DNA of 64,000 bases from Aphrophora alni (lineage: Eukaryota; Arthropoda; Insecta; Hemiptera; Aphrophoridae): the NCBI GenBank assembly GCA_963513935.1, contig OY740769.1, positions 109,657,762-109,721,761 of the forward strand, in the 5' to 3' direction. This document shows, piece after piece, positions 37,553 to 51,870 of this stretch (its first letter is position 1; each line of letters begins with the position of its first letter). A program made the translations under genes and the position numbers. The notes below the pieces were generated by a model. The model ran no database searches, was not told where the DNA came from, and saw only the letters and a list, made by a program, of their open reading frames with translations.

Positions 37553-39704
37553 GAAATGGTCAGAGGGCACTATGATGCAAGAGGAGGAGTCCTTTCACTG
37601 GAGTCTCTGCCTTGACCGTCAAATATCCTTCTTTGTACTACGTGACTGTTTCCTTTGCTACACGATATGAGGTCCGCAGATCACAAATCCTATCATAGAA
37701 TGTTTACGTTTCAAAACATCAGAAAGAGCAATATATGTTTTGGTGATTTTTGGAATGTTAAAAATATTTGAGAAAATCCAGAAATTCAGTCTCACTTTAA
37801 TTTCTGAAAAAAAAATATATAATCGTCTTCAAAACAAGTGGAGAATAAACTTGTATTATGGTTTCACTCTTCTAATTTTGTTTACATAATTGTTAATGAC
37901 GATCTTTCAAATGGCTATAGAAACATAAAAAGAAATTTTAATGTTGATTCATTCCTTGCAGATCGTTTAACAATAAATGTTTTTGAATTTTGTAGTTATA
38001 TAGAATTCGTTTTCGGCCGTTGATCCATTTCCGGATATTGTTATAAGTAATCTGCATTCATTTACTATAATTTGGAAATTTCATTATATTCACTTTCTAA
38101 CAGTTTTTTGTGTGGTGTCCGTCCTCCGTAGGCTACATTGTTATTTGTCGGTAAATCTTGGCAATATTTCGGGACATTATTCTATAACTCAGATTTGGGA
38201 ATATCTGCCAAAAACACAAAACTCCCTTTTTTTCTAAATCGGCTCTAACGAAAATAAACCAATTTTGCTAAAACGTAAGACAGAAAAAAAGTATTACAGT
38301 TTCTCCTACATTACCATTACGTGAGTTATTGGTAAACAAATCCTAAAAATTAGCTATGATGCTGTTAATTAAAAAACGTAATTAATAAAAATCGGCTAAA
38401 CCGATTCTGATCAAATTTTGGTGAAATAACGTAGTAATAATAACACCTGTTAACGTAGTTCTATTATTAATTTCACCTGAATTTCACTTTGAAAAATAAG
38501 TAAGAAACTGGAAATCGCTTGAGATTTAAAAATATTTTCGTCCCTGCATTTCCTAAACGGTTAGCGATATCGAAAAATACCCAGGATTAAATATTTTTAA
38601 AATTATGTGTTTGTTTGAAATTGTATCCCATTAAAAAGTTACAATTTCAATTACAAATATGGCCACCATATTGGAAAAATATCGGATGATATGAAAATTT
38701 GGTAAAACCGCTATTTTTACCTCAAAAATGATGAGGGTTACTTTTTAAAGTTTTATCGTAACTTTTGTACTTATATAAAGGGTGGTCACATCTGTTTCAA
38801 TCACTCTGTATTGAATTCGTAAATAGAATCATGGATAGAGTTTGTAAAATACTTATATTTTCTGTCACTGTTTTGAAATATACTAGTAGCCTATTATTAG
38901 TCGATAATGGCACAAAGTAGACGCATAAATAATCGCAAAACGTAATTAAGAAAGTGATTGTTTATTTGACAGGTGCTCTACCCGGAAGACTTTAACTCAC
39001 CTTACACCTGCCAGATAGCAGCATTGGTATCAGCTGTATCTACGTAGGAGACTCACATTTACAGCTGTTTGCATCTATTGCATCATACTTTCTTCTTGTC
39101 TAAGTCGTACTTGTTATTGTTAATTACTGTGTTGTTGTGTTTGAATGGTTCACTAATTCAAAAGTTAATAATAATAAACAAGGTGCACTTAAAAACATGA
39201 ACATACGTTCGATCAGAAACTATTGAATAAGATCAGCACAGTGTCTACGAGTCATTATTTGATCAGCTGTAAACACACACATAACACAAGAAAACGAAAA
39301 CGTTCCAATATAAACATAAATAAATAATACACATATTTGTACATGTTTGCATTAACACATTTTTTTTTCACACAACCAATTAATATAAATTTAAATTTTA
39401 CAATTATTAGTATTAAAATTTTAAATATAGTTGTTTTTTCTGGCTGTTAAAGTACACTTTCGTTGTTTAGTTACACCAGAATCATGTTATTTCTAATTTG
39501 CAATTTTGGGTCAATAGTCGACACATTTCAATAAAATTTAATCGAAATCTGTATGGGTGATTTTGAGAAATCCTGAATTATAATGTCAATGGGATTTCGA
39601 ATTCTCCTTGGGCATTATGTTCGGTATTTTTAAAAGCAGACATTAAGACTATTCAGCTCCACCTTCGCCATTTTGGATACAAATTTATAATTCAAAGAAA
39701 GCTA

Positions 39705-39706
<2 letters not shown>
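37553..39706. other. Intergenic, possible decayed transposons
   Basis: No gene. The segment 38100-38815 has repeat-like wording (AAATATGGCCACCATATTGG at 38657-38676, then GGTGGTCACATCTG and ATCACTCTGTA near 38815), suggesting an old TA-inserting element end, but its boundaries are not clear. Confidence 0.35.

Positions 39707-39784
<78 letters not shown>
39707..39784. repeat. Compound (AC)18(AT)21 microsatellite
   Basis: AC repeat at 39707-39742 passes directly into AT repeat at 39743-39784. Confidence 0.95.
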
Positions 39785-39786
<2 letters not shown>

Positions 39787-40389
39787 ATGAACTTTGATTT
39801 CTTTCAGTATTTTAATAGTTATCTTATAATAAAGAGTGGTCAATAAGTTAGGACATTGAAATATTACATCGTACGAAAAAGTGTCTCAGGTAGAAAGTTT
39901 ATATTTTCGAAGGGGCCATTCACTCGTGCTAAATTTAGTCCGCCCCCGATCTTCTTTTACAGAGGGGGGGGGGACTTAAATGTTTGTAATTGTTGGTCTA
40001 CGTAATTCTAATAACTGCCGAATTCTCGGTCAATAGTTATAAACCATTAAGTTTCCTACAGACATTAATGTTATTTAGATATTGAAATAATGTGAAAAAC
40101 GTACATCATTATGTGAAATGTTATATTAAAACGAGTACACCGTATTAAAGTCCTTTAAATGCAAGGGTTTCTCAAAATGTTTGAATATATACGATTTTAT
40201 AATGAAATTGAAATTTAAGTTGACCAAATAATGGTTATTTAATAATAGTTATTAGATTGTTTATTCATTTTTTGTCGAATTAAGTACATTATGGCGGAAA
40301 CAGGTTGTGTTTTGATTTTAATGTTTTGTTATTGTTGTGTAATTCCGATAAACATCAATAAACATAAAATAATGACTCCTTACCCTTAA

Positions 40390-40515
40390 AAACTCTAATA
40401 GCGCCTGAGTCGGAGGATAACAATAGTTGGTCAAGAGAGACCTGATAGGAAAGATGAAAGAGAAGGATCAAGACTACAAGAAAAAATATGTGCCATCGGG
40501 ACAACCAGGTCCGTA
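40390..40515 (-). repeat. Interspersed repeat family B, copy 3 (inverted)
   Basis: The reverse complement contains CATCTTTCCTATCAGG and TCTCTCTTGACCAAC, in the same order as in 47000-47220. It is partly degraded at the GGATCTACACC end. Confidence 0.55.
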
Positions 40516-40636
40516 CTTTCTATAGTGAGTTCCTGATTGTTATTTTACTTTTAATTGATGACAAGTTGCAATTTATGAATTACAAATTTACAGTTTCAAT
40601 AATTTTTTAGATAATAAATATATATCTCATACTATT

Positions 40637-41013
40637 TACAGGACGTCCATTTTAAAGTAAGATATCTCGGAGGAAATAAAATTACATTATTAATTCTTAC
40701 TTGAAATAGAATAAGAGATATATTTTACTGATTTTTTTTAGTCCAACATTAATTTTTCAACGTATTTAACTTAATATTTGGAACTCTCCTTCTAATATTT
40801 CTTACTCGAAAAAATCAATTTTATAGTAAAGAGAAAAAAAAATGGTTTATTTTAACCGATTGAAGCAAAGAAGATTTGTTATCAATTATTTCGTTACAAT
40901 ACTAAGGAATTATCAAAGGGGAATTCAACTATATGTTATTTGACATTTTTTGTTCGTTTTAATATATATTCCGAAAATGAATAGCCAGTCCTCTCTTTTC
41001 GGTACACCCTGTA
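40637..41013. repeat. MITE-like element with TA target site
   Basis: The left end TACAGGACGTCC (40637) and the right end GGTACACCCTGTA (ending 41013) are imperfect terminal inverted repeats (CAGGACGT versus CAGGGTGT), each bounded by TA, as expected for a Tc1/mariner-type target duplication. The ~377-bp interior is AT-rich and non-coding, so it would be a non-autonomous copy. Confidence 0.5.
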
Positions 41014-41984
41014 GGTGTTTTAAAACTTAGTTTCATTCTAAATATTTTTCTTATTGATTGGAATTGACAATTAGGTGGTGTGTGCCAAAACGATGATTGA
41101 CAAGCAACTAGGTGTGGTGTTTCGAATGCCGTCGGAATTCCAATAATTTCCCTCCCAGTCCATTTCTAATGATCTTGACATCATTTATTTAATAAATCTT
41201 GACATCGTTTCGGTTTTAATAAATTAATGTTTTCAGTACATGCATTACATATTTCGCCACTCACCGTAGTTTGAGAGGTGATTAGTCTTGATTATATACT
41301 GTTCAAATAACTATTTATCTTTATATCTTTAATAAAAGTATATTCCTACACAACTTTTCAAATATTTTAGGCACAGGTGCAATATTTGATCTGTTAACGC
41401 AATTTAATTGTTTATTTTCATATTAAACCACTCAATAAAGGCAGATTTTGTGAAAATTTGGACAATAATTCTCCAGACACGAAATTTAGTGGAAAGTTAA
41501 GTTTGGGGTTACTTCAATGGGGGGGGGGGGAATTTGGACACTCCAGCTCACCGCTGTACCCCCCTGTAGGCAGTTAAAAGTAGGGGGGGATTTTTTTTGT
41601 AAATATCTAAAAAAAACTAAGCAATATATTGAAAAGTTTCATACGAAATAGTTGTAGCTGACTAAATTACCCATCAAAATAGTTCTTACTAATTGTTTCG
41701 TTAGACGCTCTGGGACAGAGATATAAACAGATTTTTCCTTGTTTTGTTTCCAGCCTCATAATATTTATTAAATAGTAAAACCATTGCATGATAAATTTTA
41801 CTGAAATTATATCTATTAAAGATTTTATTTTTATTTTGTTCCCTATTTTTCCTGTATTGCTTTTAACCATTTTTTAATTAATAACTCTCCAATGTTATTG
41901 TCGTAGGAAACACGTTAAAGAAAGTATCGTTGGATGCAGGTTATGAAGCTGACATAAAGATGTATTGTATGATGTTGTACGACG
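41014..41984. other. Intergenic, no gene recognised
   Basis: AT-rich DNA with poly(G) runs near 41520-41530 and 41583. No coding or structural signal. Confidence 0.4.
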
Positions 41985-42775
41985 TACTGGTGATAATCCA
42001 TTCTCAACAAACAGCACCGACATACGGGTAATAATCCATTCTCAACAAACAGCACCGACATACGGGTAATAATCCATTCTCAACAAACAGCGACCGACAT
42101 ACGGGTAATAATCCATTCTCAACAAACAGCACCAACATACGGGTAATAATCCATTCTCAACTAACAGCACCAACATACGGGTAATAATCCATTCTCAACA
42201 AACAGCGACCGACATACGGGTGAAAATTCATTCTTAAAAATAGTGACGTACGGGTAAAAATTAATTCTCAAAAAACAGTTAAGAACGGGTAAAATTCACT
42301 CTAAAAACAGCTCGAATTAATTCTCAAAAACAACGATCTAAGGGTAAAAATTAATTCTTAAAAACAATGACGTACGGGTAAAAATTCATTTTATAAAAAA
42401 ACAGTGACGTACGGGTAAAAATTAATTCTTAAAAACAACGACGTACGGGTAAAAATTAATTCTTAAAAACAACGACGTACGGGTAAAAATTAATTCTTAA
42501 AAACAACGACGTACGGGTAAAAATTAATTCTTAAAAACAACGACGTACGGGTAAAAATTCATTTTCTAAAAAACAGTGACGTACGGGTAAAAATTAATTC
42601 TTAAAAACAGTGATGTACAGGTAAAAATTCATTCTAAAAAATAGTGGCGTGCAGGTAAACATTCATCTTAAAAATCGGTCAAGTATCGGTAAAATTCTTT
42701 CTCAAAAAACAGCGACGTACAGGTTAAAGTTAATTCTTAAAAACAGTGATGTACGGGTAAAAATTCATTCAAATC
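41985..42775. repeat. 34-39-bp minisatellite, about 21 units
   Basis: The left third has 38-39-bp units of the type ACATACGGGTAATAATCC with ATTCTCAACAAACAGC. The right part has shorter 34-bp units of the type GACGTACGGGTAAAAATTAA with TTCTTAAAAACAAC. Four perfect 34-bp copies sit at 42406-42541; flanking units are diverged, with small indels. All units share TACGGGTAA. Confidence 0.92.
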
Positions 42776-42780
42776 GCGAT

Positions 42781-42920
42781 GTGTATTTGGGTTCGTGTAT
42801 ATTATGTGTATTTAATCTGAAATTTTAAGACCTGGTGTAGGAATGTGATGAAGCTATTGACAACGGCGAAACATGCTTCGTCCTGACTACTGAAAAAGAA
42901 AAGTGCTAAAAAGTCAATAA
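42781..42920 (+). repeat. Probable retroelement tail with GATGA...GAAACATG motif
   Basis: Directly after the 34-bp array: GTGATGA, AGC, GGCGAAACATGC, then CTGACTACTGAAAAAGAAAAG. The same order of blocks is found at 44091-44170, so the two are one family, related to the hammerhead-like motifs elsewhere. Confidence 0.4.
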
Positions 42921-43013
42921 ATCTATAAAAAAACTATTGACTCAGAAGCATTAGAAGGTACCACAAATAATTAATTAATCACCAAGTTACTCCTTTCGTC
43001 TCACCCCATCCTG

Positions 43014-44029
<1,016 letters not shown>

Positions 44030-44090
44030 TGGTAGTGTTTAATGTTAAATTATGTGCACATTTAATTTGTTATGTGTTCATGTGTATGAT

Positions 44091-44170
44091 CTAATGAAGC
44101 CATCAGCGATGGTGAAACACGTGTAGCCCTGAGTACTAAAGAAAAAAAAGCGTCAAAAAGGCTTTAAGTC
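44091..44170 (+). repeat. Hammerhead-like motif with well-formed stem II
   Basis: Box CTAATGA (44091-44097; canonical CTGANGA, so one mismatch), A, stem GCCATC (44099-44104), loop AGC, stem GATGGT (44108-44113), GAAA (44114-44117), then CACGTG (44118-44123) and TA. Six pairs in stem II, including one G-T, make this the best-formed stem II of the series. It is followed by GAGTACTAAAG, as in the 42.9-kb relative. Confidence 0.45.
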
Positions 44171-46999
44171 AATAAAGAAGTAGGCGATTAAATTTCACAA
44201 AGATTAACTGGGGAAAAAAAACTGAAGTAATACAAATTTTACCTGGAGGGAAATACAAATTGCAAAATTAACAATGATGAAATAAATAATGATAACAAAT
44301 AGTAATATAACAAAAACATTTAATTCACAATTAAATATTTGAGTTTTTATTTGAATTCATGCCCGGCAATAAGGTTACGAATAATTGTAAAATATAGACG
44401 TTTACTTAGTGGTTGTCAGAGCGCACTACCCAAGATATAAAATAGCAGATTGGTGAGGTCACACAATACCTAAAAAAAGCTAGGCTATATTTACTTCTGA
44501 ACTTATCCTTACTTTTATAAACATATTAGCAATGGCATGTTTTGAATAAAACTCCAATATGTAATTCCTAGAAAATAGAAAAAACATTATGTCGTATTTT
44601 AACTCCCTATTCACAAATAAATATCTATGGGTAAAATTGGCAACTTAAAAATGATTAATCATTGTTTTTTATGGTTATGATCAAATCCCTCTTCGTTTCA
44701 TTATTTTCTTTGAACATTTCTATAAGAAATGGGTGCAGCATGGATCAGTTTCCTTCTGGTAGCGATCACCATGGAAGACGTAAAACAACTTAGGATCAAT
44801 ACGAGAATCCTAATTTTATTGATATTTCATTCATTTGATCCGTGTTGTAGTTGGAGAATTTTTGAAGTTTCATCTATAATAATAAAATCGATATTGTAGA
44901 AAATACACTCAGCCGATGATACGAACAATCAAAAACCGTGTAACTCGATAGTTGCCCTCTGAACTTCGAAGCAGTTGGCCTTTACAATAACCACAAATTA
45001 ACATCACAAAGCTAGTCTTACTTGCAACACGATATACTAATATTGAAACAAACAAAAGGTCGAATCCTTCATAGCGTGACCTCGATATGGATGTAATCGA
45101 TTGTTAAGTGTAGCTTATTATCGACTTCGGCAGAGGTTATTCAATTATTATCGACTCAATAGACGGTTATTTGCGGCCTATATCCCGTTTTCGTAGTATT
45201 GTTTAAAGTACATTAAAACGGAAACCGATTTTCAGAAAACTAGAATCTGACCGATCTTATGCAGGTTCTGTTATATTTGTGCAGAAGAATTAAATAAAAT
45301 GTAATTGTTTAGTCCCTAAATGCATTTCAATAATATTATTTTGTTCCAAAATTAAATGAAAACAATTTACGATTTTTATCATCCAGGAAGATAATTTATA
45401 AACGGACTTATAAAATTCTCACACTTGGGTTGGATTTGTAGCTTCCGTATGATTTATTTGAGATTTATTCAATCCAGCAGCGAGCGCTTTCCATGATATA
45501 GAAATCTTTACTTCTCATAAAGTTATGATGACATATCCTCTATGTTATCAATCTAGTTTACTATTGTTATGAAAAACTAGTATTTTCGCGTATTATTTAT
45601 AATATGCTTTACGTAATTTAGAAGTTATTTATGATATTAGAAGTAATTTATTCAAAAAGTATGTTATTATTGTTCAAAATATCGTGTTATACATAAAAAC
45701 TTGTAAGGTTAGTTATCAAGTTAGATAATACTGGTGTTAGTTATCAAGAACCAGTATTATCAACATAACCTCAAAATGTTGAATTGTATTTGAAGGCTTA
45801 TTTATTGAAATTTATAATATATACGTTTTTACGTTTGGTGGTTTCAAAAATGCCAATAGGTTTGTTACTTAAGCTTAAGGTTCTTAAGCTTTTTGAAACA
45901 GAATGCAAAGTTTTGTTTCATCAATGCAAGATGATTCTACTAGATTGACAGTCTGAGTAAAGAGCTTAATAGGATGTTAGAAATTGGGAAGTTGTTGAAA
46001 TCATGCAGCCCCGTCTCTTCTTCTCTTATCTCTTACCTTCATCTAGCAAACTCCAATAATCTTTTAATCTCTCTGTACACTTAAAGTGTGTGTATTGTTT
46101 TGGTTGAGTTCTTCCTTTATAATTAAAACCTTTAAAACGTTTTGAAATAAGGTATCAGTCACAAGTTTGTAATGATCATTATTATTTAGGTGATGCTTTT
46201 TAAGTATTGTTTTTTAGTACAATTCAACAATAAGACTTTGTAGCTTCATTGTGGAATTGAGTTAAAGTTCATGAAATATTAAATAAAAGTATGTTCTGTT
46301 GTTGTATTTAAATCTAAAGATTAGACAAAAATCCATTATTCTTTTGAACTTTTAATGGTAATATAATAATTTATTTTCCTACTTATACAATCCCAAGTAG
46401 TGTAATGCACACGGCTGTCACAGGTAGTTACCATTACGTTCATTATGTATAAATGCCATCATGATTTGATAATCACGAAGTCTCTTACTTAGCCATGCCA
46501 TTGTGACGTTTCCTCTTTGCTGATGTAAATTGTCGTATTGTAAGCAAATTCATTGTAGACTTTACTAACAAACAACTAAATACAGGAAAATAATATTGTT
46601 ATTTGTACGGCAGTTTGTTGGTGAAGATTTTTTGCCAATGTTCCCGAATAATAATTTATTTTCCATGTTTAGTCTTATGTTGTAAATGTGTGATTTGATC
46701 ACACAAAAAAGTAGTACATTAAACCAATAAACAGATCTACTCAAAAAGAATTGAAACAATCCAATTACATCTTGAGTTAGTAACGTGGTGTTAATAGGAC
46801 TTAAATCTGACACAATATTTAACAATCATTCTCCCGGACTTTTCTATCATGCCTTTTTACAACTATGTCAAACGATGTATGTAGAAGGTTTTTAAATTTT
46901 ATTTTCCGTTTCAAACTACCGACCATTGAAAACAGTTACTGTACAGCTCTGGAAAACTGGTGATTCTGTATTCCTTGGTGATCCATCAAGGAATGAGCT
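44171..46999. other. Intergenic, no gene recognised
   Basis: AT-rich DNA; the open frames present are short and featureless. Confidence 0.4.
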
Positions 47000-47220
47000 T
47001 AGCAATCCCGAGGTCATGTAGCTGGATCTACACCTTTCTTCATATAGTCTTGAATTAGATCCCTCCTTTCAGCTTTCCTATGAGGTCTCTCTTGACCAAC
47101 TCGTGTTCTTTTCTAACCCTGGCACAATTAGAGTATTCGAGGGCTAGTGGTCTTTTTTATATTGTTTTCTTTTTCTTTTTTTATTAGGCGATGATGACCG
47201 AGAAGGTTTATGCCTTTAAA
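47000..47220 (+). repeat. Interspersed repeat family B, copy 4
   Basis: The fullest copy: GCAATCCCGAGG, AGCTGGATCTACACC, CTTTCCTATGAGGTCTCTCT, TGACCAACTCGTGTTC, GAGTATTCGAGGG and CGATGATGACCGAGAAGG. It ends 15 bp before a family A element. Confidence 0.75.
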
Positions 47221-47235
47221 CAACAAAAAGTAGTG

Positions 47236-47640
47236 TTTCATCACTAGGACTAAAAGTGTAGCTTTTCGATAAAAGCTTTAACGGCCGAGGCGGAGCCGAG
47301 GCAGGAAAATGAGCGAGGGTCGAAAAGCTTCTTTTGGTCCAAGTGATGAATTATATTTTTAGTTCTACTGCAACTAATATAAGAAAACAATTTCACAAAA
47401 ACTAAAATGTTATAACATATTTGCCTTCATATGGTAACAGCTGTTTTAACGGTTATTTACAATCGAGAGTATCGGTTGTTATTTTTGATGCTTTACAATC
47501 GTTAATTAATTAGTATAAGCGAAGTAACAGTTGATGACCTCGACCTCAGCTCATGTTTTAGGTCCTAGAACTAAAATGAACAACTTTAGCATCTCAATGC
47601 ATGTATTGAAAACAGTTATTTTTGAAGCAGTATGACAAAA
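47236..47640 (+). repeat. Foldback interspersed element family A, copy 2
   Basis: The head 47236-47354 is an imperfect palindrome (TTTCATCACTAGGAC facing GGTCCAAGTGATGAA) around AACGGCCGAGGCGGAGCC. The body matches copies 1 and 3 through GGTAACAGCTGTTTTAACGG, CGAGAGTATCGGTTGTT and GGTCCTAGAACTAAAA to an end near GAAGCAGTATGA. Confidence 0.8.
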
Positions 47641-48379
47641 AAATATTCATTGCCACTGTGATGCCAGTGCATGGAAATCACAATCACAGTGCAAGGAGCA
47701 AGTCACATATAAATCATTTAATATTTATATTATTTCTCACTACATGTGATGTCTAGTTTAAGTCTACAATAGCTATGTTAATATTTACTGATATTTCTTG
47801 GTCTATGAATATTGTTGTATCCTGTCGCTGGCTAGCAACACTTCATATATCTATTAGTACACCAGGATAACTCTAAGTGCTGTACACATTACATTTATAA
47901 AAGATAGTCTATACCAGATCACGATGCTTTGCAGTAAATAATCCACTTGTTACTCAATGTGAATGTTTTCCAGTACAATGCAAGTAATGGAATCGTGCAT
48001 TGGCAGCTGGAAAGGTCATTCGTACGCATAAGTTACCTTTCTCCCATACTACGACCTTCGGCCTTGATCTCCGTGATCCAGTGTTGTTTATCAGTGGAAT
48101 CAATCGTAGATTACAACAACAATTTGTTCATTAGTTTTGGAACACGGTAGGCTTGGCTTTCAAGGTTTAGACTGACAAGTTATGATTCTTAATGATAGAG
48201 GTAGCAGTGTTTTTATGAATACCTCTGTTTAAAATGTTGTAATCCTAAATTTGAACTTAGAGAAGTCACGCATGGCTTTACCTTTTATTGTTTATTGTAA
48301 AAAGATTTATAATGATACTGTAAAATTGATTTTAATAATTAAATCGGTATTAGATTCCCATTTCACAACCGATTTTATG

Positions 48380-48490
48380 TACCGTGTCAAGGCATTGAGA
48401 GTAGTCCAATACATTTTGTGGCGTAACCCCAGAGCCCGCAGAGGGGGCCGCTACATAGGGGGCCTAAACCGCGAAATATTGAATTTAGTT
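48380..48490. other. Isolated GC-rich patch
   Basis: The run CCCCAGAGCCCGCAGAGG, GGGCCGCTAC, GGGGGCC stands out in AT-rich DNA. It lies within a short open frame (48251-48508, containing RARRGGRYIGGLNRE). No family could be assigned; a transposon relic is more likely than a gene. Confidence 0.3.
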
Positions 48491-48742
48491 TGTGATAATT
48501 TTAAATAAATATAAAAAGAATGTAACAATAAATTTAAATAAAGCTTCTAGCTTGTATACCATACAGTCCAAAGCTTTATCGGGAACTGCCTGACTACACT
48601 AACTAGCTTTTCACGCGATTCCACCAGTTTTAATCGGGCTTTATGTGCATATCTATAAAGCCTTTTGCTCCACCCTCTTGATATACACAATTCGATTATT
48701 TAGAAATAAGAGGAAAATGAGATGAAATAGTACAATAGTATA

Positions 48743-49150
48743 TTTCACCACTAGGACCAAAAGTGAAGTTTTTCAATACAAGCTCAAGTTTAACGGCCGA
48801 GGCGAAGCCAAGGTCAGAAAATGAGCGAGGATCGAAAAGCTTCTTTTGGTCCAAGTGATGAAATACATTTTTTCGTTATACTGCAAATAATATTAGAAAA
48901 CAATTTCTCAGAAAGTAAAATGTTATAACATATTTACCTTCAAATCGATGGTAACAGCTGTTTTAACGGTTATTTACAATCGAGAGTATCGGTTGTTTTT
49001 ATAGATGCTTTACAATCGTTAATTCGTATAAACGAAGTAACAGCTGATGAACTCAAACCCAGCTGATGTTTTTAGGTTCTAGGACTAAAAAGAAAAACTT
49101 TAGCATATCAATTCAAGTATTGAAAACAGTTTTTTTTGAAGCAGTATGAA
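48743..49150 (+). repeat. Foldback interspersed element family A, copy 3
   Basis: Same order of blocks as copy 2, about 1.5 kb away and in the same orientation. The head palindrome is 48743-48866, with AACGGCCGAGGCGAAGCC at its centre. It ends at GAAGCAGTATGA, followed by a poly(T) run at 49159-49179. Confidence 0.8.
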
Positions 49151-49179
49151 GAAAAAGTTTTTTTTTTTTTTTTTTTTAG

Positions 49180-51753
49180 TATTTACAAATATTTTCAATG
49201 TTATCAATAGGTGCTAACAGAAAGAGATTCCATACGAACATGCCAAGTATCAACATGGGCTCCGCAGGTCAACGCCAGCAAGTCACAGCTGAAAAGAAAA
49301 ATCTTGGCTTTCAAACTAAAACAACGTATAACGATTTTAATAGTTCTAAATTATGTTTTAATTTTGTTGTTCTAAAATGAACTTTGTTGTTGATAAAATC
49401 TATGTTGTCGCCGAAGCGTCAAATACATAGCCTACAATAGACTATTGTTTTCCTCTTAATCACTTCCAAAAGACCTAGTTTGCGTTTAAATTGTATAACA
49501 GTGTGGTCACCAAAAAAAAATCTTGTCGCTGAATATTTCAAGAAAATTCATAAAATATGTTCAATTTTTTCTAATACCCTTGGAACAAATATTGTTATTT
49601 GGTACTTACTAAATCAATTTTAATCAAAGCCTAATTTCAATGTAGACTAAAGCCTAACTAGATAATGTACCTACATAGGAATGAAAACTGCTTGAAAATC
49701 GTAATAGCATTTATTAGTTATAAGCAAACAGACTGACGGACAGACAGGAGACATTTCGTTTTATATACAGATTTTTAAATTCCTTCCCCCAAAAGTTTTC
49801 CACAGTTTTCATCATAATTATTTCGGACTAAATGTAGTTTGTGTATAACATATACTACATTTTGTGATACAATATGGCGGATTCAAGATGGCTGCAGAAA
49901 ATTTTAACACATCACAAAACTTAGTATATAAGTAACTATACTTAAACTTCATGAAATAAACTGTGAAAAGGGGGGGGGATTATGACCACTTTGTAGAGAT
50001 AGACAACGACAAATATTTTCGAAATTAAATAAATTTGAGATGGTTAAGTTTTTAGAGATAATAGTCTCTAAATAATTAGACTTTCTCTGAGTTACTTTCA
50101 CCAAGTGTATTCTTTAAGTCTCTTAATATTGCAATTTCTTTATCGACAATAATATATTTTCTTGTTTTATGTGGTTAAACCATTAAAATGCCCAATTAAT
50201 TTCAACATCAATGTCCGCAGTTAACTCTACATAAATAAGAACAGTGTTTTGTTATTTTATATTTATGCCTTTCTTCTTAGAATTTCTGTTCAAATCTTGT
50301 CCTTCTTACTTACTTATTACGAACTTCAGAATAAATTCTCATTTTCGACCTTGTAATTAAACGTATTTTTCTTATATCATAATGTAAACTCTCGGCCAAT
50401 CAACAGTTGCAATTTTTTCCTTAAAAATGAAAATTATTCAAATACTGGAAGCGGGAATAAAAAAATGCATAAGCATTGCACTCTATAACTGCGTTTTATT
50501 CATAGCTATTTTAATGTTCTTGAAAATACAAAATAGTACTTACTATAAAATGTATTTTTTTATGCTGTACTTTTTATTTGTCTTTTAAATAAAAATCGAA
50601 CTTGTTGAGTGTAAGGAAAACTGAGATACGATTTTTTTATAATAGACAAATTTCTTTACAATTTCAAGTAGAATTTATTGTTTAATTAAGTATTTTATTA
50701 TCTTCTTTAAGTATAATATCTTCTTTAATAAGTAAGTTTTCCACCAAATACGGAGGCGATCAAAATATGTTTGTGGTGAGAAAAACTCCAAACGAACCAT
50801 TTATGATATATGTATATACAATAAATAAATTTATATATATATATATATATATATCAATTTATATATCAATGTATTTTATATATTTATTTATTTTATATAT
50901 CAATATATATTTGTGTACATCCCCAGATAGATATATGAAAAAGTATAGAAATGTTTTCCCTAATTTTTCATTTATTAAAAATTTATTCGAAGAAAAATAG
51001 TAAATAGTAGTTATCAATTTTTACAAAAAATTTAAAATTAACGGCGAAACATGTGAATAGCTGATGTTATAAAGTCAAAAATAATTTACCAAAGAGGTTA
51101 AAGGAAAGGAGATTTATGAATAATTTAGGCCCATAGGGAATTTTGATTTTAGCAAAAATTGATAACTTTTTTTAGAAATACGTTTTTAATAAATGAAAAA
51201 TTAGCGAAAACATGCTCTCTACTCTTTTTTACTTTTTCTTTTATTTATATATGTACTAAAAGAATTATTTATAACTTGTTTTTTTCTTAAAATGTTTCTT
51301 AGAGAAGTTCATATACATATATGTATATTTGTAGATGTATGCAAACAATTGGTGTACGTTGCTGTTATAGAAGGAATCAAAATATTAATTTTGTATTAAA
51401 AAGTAGCTAGTAGTTCCACATTTAATTGTTTTTATTTCTATTTTGTATGTTTTCAATGTGTATATCTTAATTAATCAGTCTTTGGAATAATTTATAAAAT
51501 AAATAAATAAAAATTACTACGTATTGTTACGCTTTGCACAAGATGAGGTTTATATTTCAATATTTTCCCTTAAAAAGAACATGCTTACTTATTTCAACAG
51601 TTGTTGTCATTGTACCTAATGTTTTCATCAATTGTAAGGTCTAAATGAATCAATACATATAAGAAACAAAATATGTGTTTAATGCTTGTCTCCTTTTCAC
51701 TTTTCTCTTAAACTAGGTATATAAAAGAAAGACACGGTATCTTTTATAATTAG
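49180..51753. other. Intergenic, no gene recognised
   Basis: AT-rich DNA with a TA tract at 50831-50853 and a short G run near 49970. GACTGACGGACAGACAGG near 49732 followed by ATTTCGTTTTATATACAG resembles common transposon tails, but no full element is seen. Confidence 0.4.
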
Positions 51754-51759
51754 TTTAAT
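51754..51759 (-). terminator. Possible poly(A) signal of the Ser/Pro/Tyr/His-rich gene
   Basis: ATTAAA on the minus strand, 111 nt past the stop codon. A canonical AATAAA is farther away at 51431-51436. Confidence 0.4.
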
Positions 51760-51870
51760 TATACAAACTTAATATAAAACACAAAACAAAAACATAACAA
51801 GCTTCAACAATTTTACGTGTCTTAGACTACGTTCCTAACCTAAAAGTTGTCTTATTGACTCAGTCGAAAA

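Noticed and set aside
41985..42775. CRISPR-like array appearance
   Set aside because: Direct tandem units with no distinct spacers, in a eukaryotic genome; it is a minisatellite.
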